This document shows, in pieces, positions 24,652 through 34,206 of a DNA stretch of 64,000 nucleotides. The translations under genes and the position numbers were made by a program. The stretch's first letter is position 1. Each line of letters opens with the position of its first letter. Below the pieces are notes generated by a model. The model saw only the letters and a list, made by a program, of their open reading frames with translations, did not search any database and had not been told where the DNA came from. The DNA comes from Gp1-AA133 sp964641665 (GTDB taxonomy: Bacteria; Acidobacteriota; Terriglobia; Terriglobales; Acidobacteriaceae): positions 6,206-70,205 of the forward strand of contig CAZXKO010000067.1 of NCBI GenBank assembly GCA_964641665.1, written 5' to 3'.

Positions 24652-26880
24652 ATGAAGTCTCTCTACCAAGATCTGCCGGAAGTCGAAATCGTGGGGAAGA
24701 GGGTTGTCGGCCGCGTCGTGTTCGGCCTGCTGGCTCTGGTGGCTGCTCTAGTCGGAGCATCCGCTGGACTCTTGCTGGTATATTCCATTGACCTTCCTCA
24801 GGTCGATGATCTGGAACACTACCGACCGGGCTCCATCACCGAACTCTACGACGACCAGGGGCGCATCATTGGCTCGTTCGCGCTGCAGCGCCGCGTGGTC
24901 GCTGCCTACGACGATTATCCGCAAGTCTTGCGCGATGCCTTGATTTCCATCGAGGATAAAGACTTCTACCGCCACTGGGGCATCAACGTCTGGCGGATTG
25001 TGGGAGCTGCCTACCGCGACATCCAATCTGGAGGGAGGGTGCAAGGCGCCTCGACACTTACCATGCAATTGGCGCGCAATCTATTCTTGTCGCCGGACCG
25101 CTCCTTCCAGCGCAAGATTCAGGAGGCCCTGCTCGCGATCCAGATCGAGCGCAAATTTACTAAGTCGCAGATCTTCACCCTTTACGCCAACCAGATCTTC
25201 CTGGGACATGGCGCGTATGGATTCGAATCCTCCTCCGAGTACTACTTCAGCAAGCCCGCTAAGAAGCTCACCCTCGATGAAGCAGCCTTGCTGGCAGGGC
25301 TTCCAAAAGGTCCGCAGGCGTACTCGCCAATTACGCACCCCGACCGTGCCCTCAAGCGCCGCAATCTGGTGATCAATGCGATGCTGGAAGATGGAAAAAT
25401 CACAGCCCAGCAGGCTGCGGACGCGAAGGCCAGGCCCCTCCAGCTCAACGTACAGCACGACCCGAATTCCCTGACTCCCTACTTCGTGGAGGAGATTCGC
25501 CGCTACCTGGAAAACAAATACGGTAGCGACCAGGTTCACGAAGGTGGCCTGCGCGTTTACACGTCGCTCGACATGGACTTACAGAAGGCCGCGAACCAGG
25601 CAGTTCTCAATGGCGTGGCTGCGTACGAGCGCCGTCACGGCTGGAAAAATCACCTGGTCAACGTCCTAACCGGGGAGATCTCTCTCGACAACTACGACCA
25701 TCCCGACTGGGACGACGAGCCCGAGGCGAACCGCTACCTGCACGCGCTCGTCACGGCTTCCGCTCCCGGATCCGTCACTGTGAAGTTTGGCCGCTATCAC
25801 GCCAGTCTCGCCCAGCAGGACGCCGCCTGGACCCAGAAAAAGCTCTCGAACATCCTGAAGCCTGGTGACGTTTGCTATGTGAGAGTACAAACCCTCGGCC
25901 CCAATGGTGCAGCGCACGTCAGCCTGGAGCAGGATTCCGGCGCGCAAGGCGCTTTGGTCGCGATCGACAACGCTACCGGCGAGATCAAAGCTATGGTCGG
26001 CGGCCGCGACTTTAACGAATCCAAATTCAATCGCGCTACCCAAGCGCTGCGCCAGGTGGGCTCATCCTTTAAGCCGTACGTTTACACCGCGGTGATCGAT
26101 CAAGGCGGCAGCCCCGACGACACCATCCTCGACGAGCCCATCACTTTCGAAACCGCATCCGGTCCCTACACTCCCCACAACTACGACGAGAAATTCGAAG
26201 GCACAATCACGCTGCGGCGGGCTCTGGCCCAGTCACGCAACATTCCGGCGTTGCGTCTGGCCGACCGCATCGGGATTAAGACGGTTATTGACTATGCTCA
26301 CCGCTTTGGCGTGACATCGAATCTCCCGCCGTATCTCCCTGTCGCGCTAGGCTCCGCCGAAATCACTTTGATCGAGCAAACGAATGCCTTCAGCGTCTTC
26401 CCCAACGACGGAGTCCGCATCACTCCGCGCTACATTACCAAAGTGACCGACTACGACGGTCGCGTTCTCGAAGAGAATTTCCCCGATGTGAAGGATGTAG
26501 TTTCCTCCCGCACCGCCCGTATTATGACCTCGATGCTCGAAGAGGTGGTGCAACACGGAACCGGCATCGCAGCCTCAAGCCTGAAGCTGCCGCTCGGGGG
26601 CAAGACCGGCACCACCAATGACTTCACGGATGCATGGTTCGTCGGCTTCTCGCCTTCAATGACCTGCGGTGTCTGGATCGGTTACGACGAGAAGAAGTCG
26701 CTGGGTGCCAAGGAAAGCGGCGCCCATGCCGCGCTGCCCATGTGGATTGACTTCATGAAGTTCGCCATGGCCGGCAAGGATCCCGGAGAGTTCCAACCCC
26801 CACCTTCGGCCCCGCCAAACCCGGAATCCCTGAAAGTTGATACTCCCGACACTGCTCCTGCGGAAGAGGAAGTGCACTAA
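24652..26880 (+). CDS. mrcA: Penicillin-binding protein 1A, bifunctional transglycosylase/transpeptidase
   Basis: 742 residues. One membrane anchor at ~23-47 is followed by a GT51 glycosyltransferase domain with the catalytic 'EDKDFYRHWG' (Glu ~101) and 'GASTLTMQLARNLFL'. The transpeptidase domain has the active-site 'SSFK' (S471, K474), an 'SRN' motif and 'GKTGTTND' (KTG at 651-653), all intact. It polymerises lipid II and cross-links peptidoglycan on the periplasmic side of the inner membrane. A Pro-rich tail ends the protein. The strong terminator upstream means it has its own promoter. A PASTA protein gene lies about 3.6 kb downstream. Confidence 0.93.
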   Translation: MKSLYQDLPEVEIVGKRVVGRVVFGLLALVAALVGASAGLLLVYSIDLPQVDDLEHYRPGSITELYDDQGRIIGSFALQRRVVAAYDDYPQVLRDALISIEDKDFYRHWGINVWRIVGAAYRDIQSGGRVQGASTLTMQLARNLFLSPDRSFQRKIQEALLAIQIERKFTKSQIFTLYANQIFLGHGAYGFESSSEYYFSKPAKKLTLDEAALLAGLPKGPQAYSPITHPDRALKRRNLVINAMLEDGKITAQQAADAKARPLQLNVQHDPNSLTPYFVEEIRRYLENKYGSDQVHEGGLRVYTSLDMDLQKAANQAVLNGVAAYERRHGWKNHLVNVLTGEISLDNYDHPDWDDEPEANRYLHALVTASAPGSVTVKFGRYHASLAQQDAAWTQKKLSNILKPGDVCYVRVQTLGPNGAAHVSLEQDSGAQGALVAIDNATGEIKAMVGGRDFNESKFNRATQALRQVGSSFKPYVYTAVIDQGGSPDDTILDEPITFETASGPYTPHNYDEKFEGTITLRRALAQSRNIPALRLADRIGIKTVIDYAHRFGVTSNLPPYLPVALGSAEITLIEQTNAFSVFPNDGVRITPRYITKVTDYDGRVLEENFPDVKDVVSSRTARIMTSMLEEVVQHGTGIAASSLKLPLGGKTGTTNDFTDAWFVGFSPSMTCGVWIGYDEKKSLGAKESGAHAALPMWIDFMKFAMAGKDPGEFQPPPSAPPNPESLKVDTPDTAPAEEEVH

Positions 26881-26993
26881 GACTCAGGTTTCACCCTGCC
26901 CGCTGGCCTTTTCCCCCTTGACCATATCGCCCGGCAAGCGTAGCCTCGCGTGCGAAATCCGCAGTTCGATTTTTCTCTTCAAGGAGGCTGGGC

Positions 26994-27551
26994 ATGGTTC
27001 ACCTCTCCGCTCTATGGCTGCCGATCGTGCTTTCTGCCGTGATCGTCTTTATCGCCAGTTCCATCCTGCATATGCTGTTGCCTTACCATAAGGGCGACTA
27101 CCAGCAACTTCCAGAGGAGGACAAGGTTCTTACCGCGCTGCGTGCTGCAGGTTTGAAGCGGGGGCTCTACGTTTTCCCCTATTGCACGCATAAAGACATG
27201 AAGTCACCGGCCGTGCAGGAAAAATACAAACAAGGACCCGTCGGCATGATGACCATCTTGCCCGTCGGTCCGCCCGCTATGCCGAAGTACTTGATCCAGT
27301 GGTTCGTCTACTGCCTCGTGATTGGCTTCTTCGTCGCCTATCTCACTGGACACACCCTTGCGCAAGGTGCACATTATCTGGCGGTGTTTCGCGTGGCGGG
27401 GACGGCCGCGTTCCTCGCCTACGGCCTGGGAAACCTCAGTAACAGCATCTGGAAGGGGCAGATGTGGAGCATGACCGTCAAGGAAGTCGTCGACGGATTG
27501 GTCTATGGCCTGTTGACCGCGGGCACGTTCGGCTGGCTTTGGCCCAGATAG
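26994..27551 (+). CDS. Conserved membrane protein of unknown function
   Basis: 185 residues. An AAGGAGG lies 7 bases before the ATG, a strong ribosome site. Predicted membrane helices are at about 8-28 ('LPIVLSAVIVFIASSILHML'), 100-120 ('YLIQWFVYCLVIGFFVAYLTG'), 128-150 and 162-183. Between the first two is a soluble loop of ~70 residues containing 'YVFPYCTHKDMKSP' and 'GPVGMMTILPVGPP'. I recognise it as a type of hypothetical protein seen in soil bacteria but cannot assign a function. It is the gene after PBP1A, 113 bases away. Confidence 0.75.
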   Translation: MVHLSALWLPIVLSAVIVFIASSILHMLLPYHKGDYQQLPEEDKVLTALRAAGLKRGLYVFPYCTHKDMKSPAVQEKYKQGPVGMMTILPVGPPAMPKYLIQWFVYCLVIGFFVAYLTGHTLAQGAHYLAVFRVAGTAAFLAYGLGNLSNSIWKGQMWSMTVKEVVDGLVYGLLTAGTFGWLWPR

Positions 27552-27943
27552 ATTTCTCGGTGCTCTTCGTCTTTTCGAACCGGTTTTCGGCGGGCGCCGT
27601 GTAGCGTGCGCGTGGTTTCTCGGCGCGGTCCGCCGCGATTCGATCTCCACCGCGTCATACTCGCCATCACGCAACCGGTTGCCAACAGCGCACTACGTAG
27701 CAAGCGTGAGTTCGTGAGTATTCACCACGAGACTGTGCTACCATTCCCTTCGCCTCCCCTACGGAATCCGCTGTGTTCTCCGCTGCCCCCCAAGCGCTGT
27801 AGCGTATTCCTCGGACCCTAATCCTCCCCCGACCTCGGCAAGGACCCACGACGAGCCCCGCTGCGTGAGTCCCAAAGAGAAAACACCATCGACGTTGTCT
27901 TCCAGTTCGCGACCCGCCGGCGGGTCGTTTTGAGGGAGGTACC
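27552..27943. other. Gene-free stretch, 392 bases
   Basis: Only short overlapping ORFs without ribosome sites are present. The last ~60 bases contain an inverted run of CCGCCGGCGGG near 27912-27925, just before the ribosome site of the next small gene; it could be a leader hairpin. Nothing else was identified. Confidence 0.4.
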
Positions 27944-28174
27944 ATGCATACTTTGATTCTGCTTGCGGTCTTGCACGGTGTTGTGTCCATTGCGCCGATC
28001 CGTGTATTCCAGCCCTACCCGAGCGTGAAGTGCCCACACGGCTACTCCATTTGGTGGCCGAAGGGCAAGGAATTCGAAAACGACAAATACGCGGAATGTG
28101 TCCAGCCCATCGCAAAGTCGCCGACCAAGATTGTCAAAGATGTGAGCCTGCGTCACAAGATGGCGCTGCGCTAA
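27944..28174 (+). CDS. Small exported protein, function unknown
   Basis: 76 residues. The ATG has a strong GGGAGG six bases upstream. The first ~17 residues ('MHTLILLAVLHGVVSIA') look like a short signal peptide. Two Cys remain in the mature part ('VKCPHGYSIWWP', 'YAECVQP') and could pair. No family is recognised. The gene stands alone between two gene-poor stretches. Confidence 0.55.
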   Translation: MHTLILLAVLHGVVSIAPIRVFQPYPSVKCPHGYSIWWPKGKEFENDKYAECVQPIAKSPTKIVKDVSLRHKMALR

Positions 28175-28517
28175 CAACTATTTTCGCCCGAACTCGCTTT
28201 GCTATCAGCTTGGAACTCGTGGTTCTAAGCTTGTCTCTCACCGGCGCGTTCACACTGACCACATCCCCGTGACCAGGCTCACAGATTCTTCCAGCTGCTC
28301 TTGAAAGACTTCCCTTGTCTCGGGCCAGCGCAAGGGGGTAATGAGACCTGACACTGACCCTCAGCGCACCGTGGATGAACCGAGGTGCGACGCTGCTTGA
28401 GACTTGCTGTGTTACTTTGAGGCCACACTCGCTGAGAGCTGCGATGTGTTTCCAACTTCTGGCCTGAAGGGCGTGGTGCGCCACGCGAGTTTGTAGTGTG
28501 AAGGAGCAAGACAGGCA
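28175..28517. other. Gene-free stretch, 343 bases
   Basis: No convincing ORF, tRNA or repeat. The end of it carries an AAGGAG at 28500-28505 belonging to the next small gene. Confidence 0.4.
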
Positions 28518-28727
28518 ATGGCGGCCCAATTCCTCAAGCGACTCCTCGGAAGACTCTGCCCCCACCAATTCTCCTGGCCCCACAGTGGCATTCACGGTCA
28601 GGACTATCAAGTGTGCCTGATTTGTGGAACGGCCTATGGATATGACTGGACCACGATGCGACGCACCGGCCAGCTGTCGGCCCCTCCAGATGGGCGAACT
28701 GAATTGTTGCGCGAGAAGCAGTCCTGA
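28518..28727 (+). CDS. Small zinc-ribbon-like protein
   Basis: 69 residues with 'LCPHQFSWP' and 'YQVCLICGTAYGYDWTTMRRTG'. The Cys-x-x-His and Cys-x-x-Cys pairs could bind one zinc ion. This layout is familiar from short uncharacterised proteins in Acidobacteria. An AAGGAG lies 12 bases before the ATG. No partner gene is evident; the PilZ gene downstream is on the other strand. Confidence 0.6.
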   Translation: MAAQFLKRLLGRLCPHQFSWPHSGIHGQDYQVCLICGTAYGYDWTTMRRTGQLSAPPDGRTELLREKQS

Positions 28728-28787
28728 TCGAAGATCAGGACCGGGACTTAGGCCCAGGCAACTCCAAGACTCCCTCGTAGAACCCTC

Positions 28788-30260
28788 TTAGTCGGCTTGC
28801 GGATGTTTGCCTTGGCCGTTCGACGCACCTTCCGTCCGGAATTGCTCACCTAGATTCAGAACCAGCGAATTTAGGCCGTTGGCGAGCGTGAGCCGCAGAC
28901 GTCCGACGGCTTGCTGCGCGAGCTCTTCCATGGAGTGCTCGAAGGACTTCAAGGTCTCCGCAGCCTGCATCTTCAACGATTCGGAGACCGATGCCTCGAT
29001 GCCCTTCTGGACAATCTTCAGGCGTCCACACGCTTCATCCAGTTGGTTGCCAAGCTCCTGCGAACTTCGCGTTCCCATATCGGTGAGAATCGCATCCACC
29101 GCGCTTTCAAGCTGCTTGCGCGTGCTGCTCACCGTGTTGCTTGCCATCTGCCCGAGTCGTTTGTCGAGGCCCGATTCGAGTTCGCGCGTCGCTTCATCCA
29201 GCTTGGCGATACGCCCATCGAGTTCTGTAACCTGTTCCCGCACTCGCGAGGCCTCCGAGACCACCACCCCCTGGACCTGCTCCAGTTCGCGGCGTCGCTC
29301 GTTGTGCTCCTCGCCCAGGTTATGCTGCAGAACTTCGAGCAGCTCTTCACTCAGCCGTTTAAGGCGATTCCCCGCGTCGACGACCTGCTGGTGAAACTCT
29401 CCCTGGCGCCGATTGAGGTGGTCCCGCAGATTAGCCGCGATATCCGCCGAGATGCTCTGTGTCTTTTGCTCTACGGATTGCAGTTCCTGCGCAACCTGCT
29501 GCACAAACTGATTGTGGGTGTCGGTGGTCTTCTGTTCTATGACAGCTCTGGCCGCATCCAGTACCTGTGCCGACTGCGCGCGAGCCTCATCCTGAATGCG
29601 CGGCGCCAGGTGTTTCCGCAGGCGCTGTTCCAACTGCTCCTCGAGCTCCGGAGGAATCTGCGACAGCGACACTTCAAACCGGCTCCGCCGCGATTCTCCG
29701 CGAGCCAGCTTCTCCCGCAGGTCAGTCAACTCAGCCTGCAAGGGCTGGACGAACTCGGCCATCATCGTACGCAGGTTGTCGTCCGACACCTGCCTCTGGA
29801 TACTATCGAGCGTGCCCTTCAACGAGGCTGGGATCGGAGTCGTTTGGGGCTCGAGAAACTGCACATTTTTGCCCTGCAGCTTCGGCGGAAGCTTGTCACC
29901 AGTCGGTGCGGCAGGTGCCGGGAGCTTTTGCCAATCTTGCGGACACGACTTCAGCCCCCAGAAGTTTTCCGGCCGGTCGAGCCGAGCTCCCAAGCGCCAG
30001 CCCAGACGATCGGACTCGAGCGGCTGACAATAGACCACTTTGGCGGTGGTCTCGCGGCCTTCCTTGCTGTGGAAGTGCACCAAGACTCCGGCGTCCAGCT
30101 TCATCGGAGAGCGCATCGAACAGCCATGCGCGCTGACCACCAGGGTTTCACAAACTTCGGAAAAGTGAGTGGCTGGCTCCAGGCTAGTAACCAGGATCGG
30201 GACATTAACCGGCACTCTGGAACTACGGCGAAGAGGAGCGGGGGAGCTGGAATTTTGCAT
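28788..30260 (-). CDS. PilZ-domain protein with a long coiled coil
   Basis: 490 residues from the ATG at 30260 ('MQNSSSPAPLRRSSRVPVNVPILV'); longer starts lack a plausible sequence. Residues ~10-120 form a PilZ domain: the 'RRSSR' motif is present, while the second c-di-GMP motif is altered ('VSAHGCSM' instead of D/NxSxxG). From ~185 to the end the protein is rich in Gln, Glu and Arg with heptad-like repeats, suggesting several hundred residues of coiled coil with no membrane helix. It may be a cytoplasmic filament or scaffold reading c-di-GMP or using a non-binding PilZ fold. It is divergent from the PASTA gene. Confidence 0.7.
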   Translation of the reverse strand: MQNSSSPAPLRRSSRVPVNVPILVTSLEPATHFSEVCETLVVSAHGCSMRSPMKLDAGVLVHFHSKEGRETTAKVVYCQPLESDRLGWRLGARLDRPENFWGLKSCPQDWQKLPAPAAPTGDKLPPKLQGKNVQFLEPQTTPIPASLKGTLDSIQRQVSDDNLRTMMAEFVQPLQAELTDLREKLARGESRRSRFEVSLSQIPPELEEQLEQRLRKHLAPRIQDEARAQSAQVLDAARAVIEQKTTDTHNQFVQQVAQELQSVEQKTQSISADIAANLRDHLNRRQGEFHQQVVDAGNRLKRLSEELLEVLQHNLGEEHNERRRELEQVQGVVVSEASRVREQVTELDGRIAKLDEATRELESGLDKRLGQMASNTVSSTRKQLESAVDAILTDMGTRSSQELGNQLDEACGRLKIVQKGIEASVSESLKMQAAETLKSFEHSMEELAQQAVGRLRLTLANGLNSLVLNLGEQFRTEGASNGQGKHPQAD

Positions 30261-30478
30261 AATCACTGCCTTGTCACGAGGAGTAAGTGACCGCTCGGCC
30301 TTGACCCGGCTGAGCGTCCCTTGTAACGAATACGTTACCCCCAAGTGTGTCGAGTGGGGGTCACCCGGGAGTCTCGGCCGCGTCGTGTTCAACCGGGCAA
30401 TGGCGCCGCCGACTTTAGTAACCGCAGATCCGGATTCCGAAGATCGGCCGAAATCAACGGCTATAATCCGAGGAAGCC

Positions 30479-31237
30479 ATGAAGTCTTTCTTTCGGTTCG
30501 TCGTGACGGGGGTGGTCTTGCTGCTGGTGGCGATGATTTCCGCCCTCATGGCGATGCGCTTCGCCATCCACGGCGGCGAGGTGATTGTGCCCAACCTGGT
30601 TGGTTTGGGTCCCGTGGAAGCAGAACGGGCCGTTACTGGCTTAGGCCTGAATGTCGCCATTGAGCGCCAGTACTATAGCCCCGACGTTCCGGAAGGCAAG
30701 ATAATGACGCAGATCCCTGCGGCGGGCAACAGGGTTCGCCGCGGCTGGCAAGTGCGAGTCGCGCAGAGTCTGGGACCGCAGCGAGTGACGATCCCCGATG
30801 TGCTGAACGAGAGCGCCCGCGCCGCCGATCTCAACATCCGCCGACGTGGGCTGGATGTAGGCTCAGTTGCATATTTGCAATTGCCGGGCTCCACATCCGA
30901 CCAAGTACTGGCGCAAAGTCCACCGGCGAACGCGAACGGAGTTTCTGTCCCCCGAATCACCCTGCTGGTGAGTGCGGCCCCACAGCCGCAGGCATTTGTT
31001 ATGCCGAGTCTCCTCGGACAGCCACTCGGGAGCGTGAACTTGGCGCTGCTGGATGCCGGGTTCCACGTTGGCACCGTCACGATAGCACCGCCCGACAGCG
31101 CGGCAGTCTCTCTAGCCGGACCGTCGCCAACAGCGCCTCCACCACAGCCCACTCCCGCCAGCATCATTGTGTCGCAGAATCCGGCTCCTGGTGAACGAGT
31201 GAGTGCGGGCGCTAACGTGAACTTCGAAGTGCGCTGA
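30479..31237 (+). CDS. Membrane-anchored protein with three PASTA domains
   Basis: 252 residues. One N-terminal membrane helix (8-28, 'VVTGVVLLLVAMISALMAMRF') is followed by three PASTA repeats at about 36-100 ('VPNLVGLGPVEAERAV'), 103-170 ('IPDVLNESARAADLNIRRRGL') and 176-252 ('MPSLLGQPLGSVNLALLDAG'), the last with a Pro-rich insertion. PASTA domains bind peptidoglycan fragments or beta-lactams in PBPs and Ser/Thr kinases. Here no kinase or transpeptidase domain is attached, so it may be an accessory sensor. It converges on rsmB with a 13-base gap. Confidence 0.82.
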   Translation: MKSFFRFVVTGVVLLLVAMISALMAMRFAIHGGEVIVPNLVGLGPVEAERAVTGLGLNVAIERQYYSPDVPEGKIMTQIPAAGNRVRRGWQVRVAQSLGPQRVTIPDVLNESARAADLNIRRRGLDVGSVAYLQLPGSTSDQVLAQSPPANANGVSVPRITLLVSAAPQPQAFVMPSLLGQPLGSVNLALLDAGFHVGTVTIAPPDSAAVSLAGPSPTAPPPQPTPASIIVSQNPAPGERVSAGANVNFEVR

Positions 31238-31250
31238 CACCCATTCTGGT

Positions 31251-32594
31251 TCACTGCGACCTTTCGAGAATAGCCACAAAGAACCCATCGCACGGGTGAA
31301 CTCCCGGAAGCGTGCGCAGATAGGCTCCCTGAACCAGCGAGGGGAGATCGATCGCGTCCAACGTGCCGACGGAGCGTAGGCATTCCAGCTCTGAAAGGGC
31401 GTCAAGCAATCGGAAAGAGTCGTTCGTTCGAAGGGCTTCGCCGATTACCGATTCATCTTCGTCAGACTCCAAAGAGCAAGTCGAGTAGATTAGCTTTCCC
31501 GCTGGCGCCACGTGCCGCATGGCGGCCCGGAGGATCGAAAGCTGCCGGGAGTGAAGACGAGTGAGGTCCTCGAGTTTGAGACGCCACTTGATCTCAGGAT
31601 GGCGGGCTAAAGTGCCCGTTCCGGAGCAGGGGACGTCGACCAGCACACGATCGAACCCTTCGGCCACGGGCAGGTCGCACACGTCCGCAGTGAGGACCTC
31701 AACATTTTTCGCAGTGACCCGCTGGCGGAGAAGCCGGGCACGATGTGAATGCGATTCCACGGCAACGATTCTGGACAGTGGATTGCGATCGGCAATGAAC
31801 AGGGTCTTACCACCCGGCGCTGCACAGCAGTCCAGGATTCGAGATCCTTCGCCGACCAGCGCTGCGACAAGTTGTGAGGCCTCATCCTGGATCGCTACTC
31901 GAGCTTCAGCAAACGCCTTCGTCTTGGTGACATCGCCAGAATGGATCCGCCTAGCCTCAGTAAGAAGCGCCCCAGCCGTGAGTTCTACGTTGTCACGTCG
32001 AAGTTCTTCATCAGCACAGGGAGTTCGAACGCGGATCGCCGTAACCGGAGGCACTTGGTTGTAGCCACAAATCCTGGATGCGACTTCGAGTCCGAACTGA
32101 GAGATCCAGCGTTGAACCATCCACGATGGATGCGAAGCAGCCACCGCCAACTCCAACGGCGTGGTGGCGACTCGAATAAGTTCGCACTGCAGTTTGCCGT
32201 CGGATGGTGACTGAGCCAATTTGCGCAAGACAGCGTTGACGAACGGTGCTGCGGAGCGTTTGCGAGCCCGCTTCACCAACTCAACACTCTCGTGAATGGC
32301 GGCTCGCGGCGGAATGCGATCGAGCCAGCCCATCTGGTAGGCGGCCAGGCGAAGCGCCGTCAAGACTTCGAGATCAAGCTTCTCCATGCGCTGGGAGGAC
32401 ACGTTGCTGATCGCGGAGTCGATCGATGCTCGCCAGCGGAGTACTCCCATCACGAGTTCAGTCGCGAGACCGTGGTCCGCCGTTGAGAGGTCGGCGCAAA
32501 GAGCCGAATGCAGGAGTTCGGAAGCATACGCATCCTCCTGTTCGACTCGGAGCAGGATGTCAAAAGCCGCAGCGCGAGCTGGAGATACGGGCAT
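31251..32594 (-). CDS. rsmB: 16S rRNA (cytosine-967-C5)-methyltransferase
   Basis: 447 residues. A NusB-like RNA-binding domain covers ~1-140, then a Rossmann methyltransferase domain with the SAM motif 'DCCAAPGGKT' (~250). The two conserved Cys are in 'DVPCSGTGTL' (C323) and 'STCSLE' (C373), almost the same numbering as the E. coli enzyme. It methylates C967 of 16S rRNA. It is the last gene of the minus-strand run aroC-def-fmt-rsmB; fmt-rsmB linkage is common in bacteria. Confidence 0.92.
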   Translation of the reverse strand: MPVSPARAAAFDILLRVEQEDAYASELLHSALCADLSTADHGLATELVMGVLRWRASIDSAISNVSSQRMEKLDLEVLTALRLAAYQMGWLDRIPPRAAIHESVELVKRARKRSAAPFVNAVLRKLAQSPSDGKLQCELIRVATTPLELAVAASHPSWMVQRWISQFGLEVASRICGYNQVPPVTAIRVRTPCADEELRRDNVELTAGALLTEARRIHSGDVTKTKAFAEARVAIQDEASQLVAALVGEGSRILDCCAAPGGKTLFIADRNPLSRIVAVESHSHRARLLRQRVTAKNVEVLTADVCDLPVAEGFDRVLVDVPCSGTGTLARHPEIKWRLKLEDLTRLHSRQLSILRAAMRHVAPAGKLIYSTCSLESDEDESVIGEALRTNDSFRLLDALSELECLRSVGTLDAIDLPSLVQGAYLRTLPGVHPCDGFFVAILERSQ

Positions 32595-32658
32595 CGATAT
32601 CTAAATCCTCGACAGCTGGTGAGACGCCGCCATGACAGCCGGCGAACAGCCCGCGCAA

Positions 32659-33603
32659 TTAGAGCTCACCCATGCGCTCAGCTTCGCGTGGACGATAGCC
32701 GTTTACGAAGTCGCGGGCTGACATACGTTTCTTGCCCGCCATTTGCACCTCTAGCAATTCCAGGGCTGTGTGCGCGCTGCAACCAACGAACGCACCCTCA
32801 CCGCGCAGCGTAATTGTCCCGACAAGCGCTTCCATATTCACCGGCGTCGCAGCAAAGATCTGAAGACTCTTGCCACGAAAAGTCGTGTACGCCCCGGGCC
32901 ACGGCTGGAACCCGCGCAGACGGTTCCAGATCTCAACGGCGGATCGATGGAAATTAATTTGGCCGTCTTCTTTCTTGAGAATGGGAGCCGAGGTAGCTTG
33001 CGCGTGGTCCTGGGCACGGGGACGAATCTCGCCCGCCTGCAATCCCCGCAAGGTCTCAACCATCAGGTCTGCACCAACCGCCGCCAGCTTTAGAGCCATC
33101 GTCTCCGCCGTGTCTTCAGCTGCAATTGGAAGTTCTCTCTGAAGGAGGATGTCGCCGGTGTCAAGGCCTGCGTCGATGCGCATCGTAGTCACACCGGTGA
33201 CAGTCTCCCCTTGAGCAATCGCCCATTGGATCGGGGCGGCACCCCGATACTTCGGCAGAAGTGAGGCGTGCACGTTTAGGTTTCCCAAGGCCGGAAGATC
33301 GATCATCCATTGCGGAATGATGCGTCCGTAGCCGACCACGACAATTGCGTCAGGCCTGAGTTCCGCCAGGCGGGATATGAACTCTTCGTTGTTCTTGATT
33401 TTTTCCGGCTGCGCGAGGGGAATTCCGAGTCGGGTTGCGCTCTCCTTCACCGGAGAGGAAGCGAGCTCCATGCCCCGGCCGCGCGGCCGGTCGGGTTGCG
33501 TAACCACGAGATTGACGCGAAATCCCGTGGCAACCAGTTTTTCCAGAGTCGGCACGGCGAAGGGCGGAGTGCCGGCAAAGACGAGGGTGAGAGGTTCAGT
33601 CAT
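32659..33603 (-). CDS. fmt: Methionyl-tRNA formyltransferase
   Basis: 314 residues. It formylates initiator Met-tRNA using 10-formyltetrahydrofolate. The N-terminal formyltransferase domain starts with 'LVFAGTPPFAVPTLEKLV' and holds the active-site segment 'NVHASLLPKYRGAAPIQWAI' plus the Asp in 'DAGLDTGDILLQ'. The C-terminal OB-like domain binds the tRNA ('PWPGAYTTFRGKSLQIF'). It sits between def and rsmB, the standard arrangement. Confidence 0.94.
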   Translation of the reverse strand: MTEPLTLVFAGTPPFAVPTLEKLVATGFRVNLVVTQPDRPRGRGMELASSPVKESATRLGIPLAQPEKIKNNEEFISRLAELRPDAIVVVGYGRIIPQWMIDLPALGNLNVHASLLPKYRGAAPIQWAIAQGETVTGVTTMRIDAGLDTGDILLQRELPIAAEDTAETMALKLAAVGADLMVETLRGLQAGEIRPRAQDHAQATSAPILKKEDGQINFHRSAVEIWNRLRGFQPWPGAYTTFRGKSLQIFAATPVNMEALVGTITLRGEGAFVGCSAHTALELLEVQMAGKKRMSARDFVNGYRPREAERMGEL

Positions 33604-33631
33604 CTGGAAATTGAAAAATTCGCGCGACGAG

Positions 33632-34141
33632 CTACCATTCGCCCGCTTTCATCAGCTTGCGGATTTTGCGCTTCATCAGGTCGCGCTTGAGGGCGCTGAT
33701 GTGGCTGATGTAGAGCTTGCCGTTGAGATGGTCGGTCTCGTGAAGGAATGCGCGGGCCAAGAGTTCTTCTCCGGTCCTTTCGTAGAACTTGCCAGTCACG
33801 TCCTGGGCCCGGACAGTGACTTTGCGCGGGCGGGCAACGGATTCGCGGAAATCCGGAATGCTAAGACAGCCTTCGTTTTGAGTGTGTCGGCCTTCGGTAT
33901 GGATGATTTCTGGGTTGATGAGGACCAGCTTCGCATCCGGATCTTCTTTGAAAGTCACATCAATCACGGCGAGGCGTTGCGAAATCCCGATCTGCGGCGC
34001 CGCCAGGCCTACGCCGTGCGCGGCGTACATGGATTCGAACATGTCCTCGACCAACTTCTGCAGTTTGTCGTCGAAAATAGTAACCGGTTCCGCGCGCTTC
34101 TCCAGCACGGGATCACCATATTTAACGATGGGATAGATCAT
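33632..34141 (-). CDS. def: Peptide deformylase
   Basis: 169 residues from the ATG at 34141 ('MIYPIVKYGDPVL'); a longer in-frame start at 34204 adds non-conserved residues. It removes the formyl group from nascent proteins. All three family motifs are present: 'GVGLAAPQIG', 'EGCLSIP' (Cys metal ligand) and 'HETDHLNG' (two His ligands and catalytic Glu). It lies 28 bases before fmt, which makes the formyl group it removes. Confidence 0.94.
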   Translation of the reverse strand: MIYPIVKYGDPVLEKRAEPVTIFDDKLQKLVEDMFESMYAAHGVGLAAPQIGISQRLAVIDVTFKEDPDAKLVLINPEIIHTEGRHTQNEGCLSIPDFRESVARPRKVTVRAQDVTGKFYERTGEELLARAFLHETDHLNGKLYISHISALKRDLMKRKIRKLMKAGEW

Positions 34142-34206
34142 GAGGCAGTCGTCAGAGCGTCGTTTGTCCGTACTTTGTCCGTGGCCGTGGGCCAGCAAAT
34201 CCATTC

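Noticed and set aside
27818..28177. 119-codon minus-strand ORF opposite the small exported protein
   Set aside because: The plus-strand gene has a strong ribosome site and signal peptide; the minus frame has neither.
28911..30290. 459-codon plus-strand ORF opposite the PilZ coiled-coil gene
   Set aside because: It mirrors the heptad-rich coding strand and has no family match or ribosome site.
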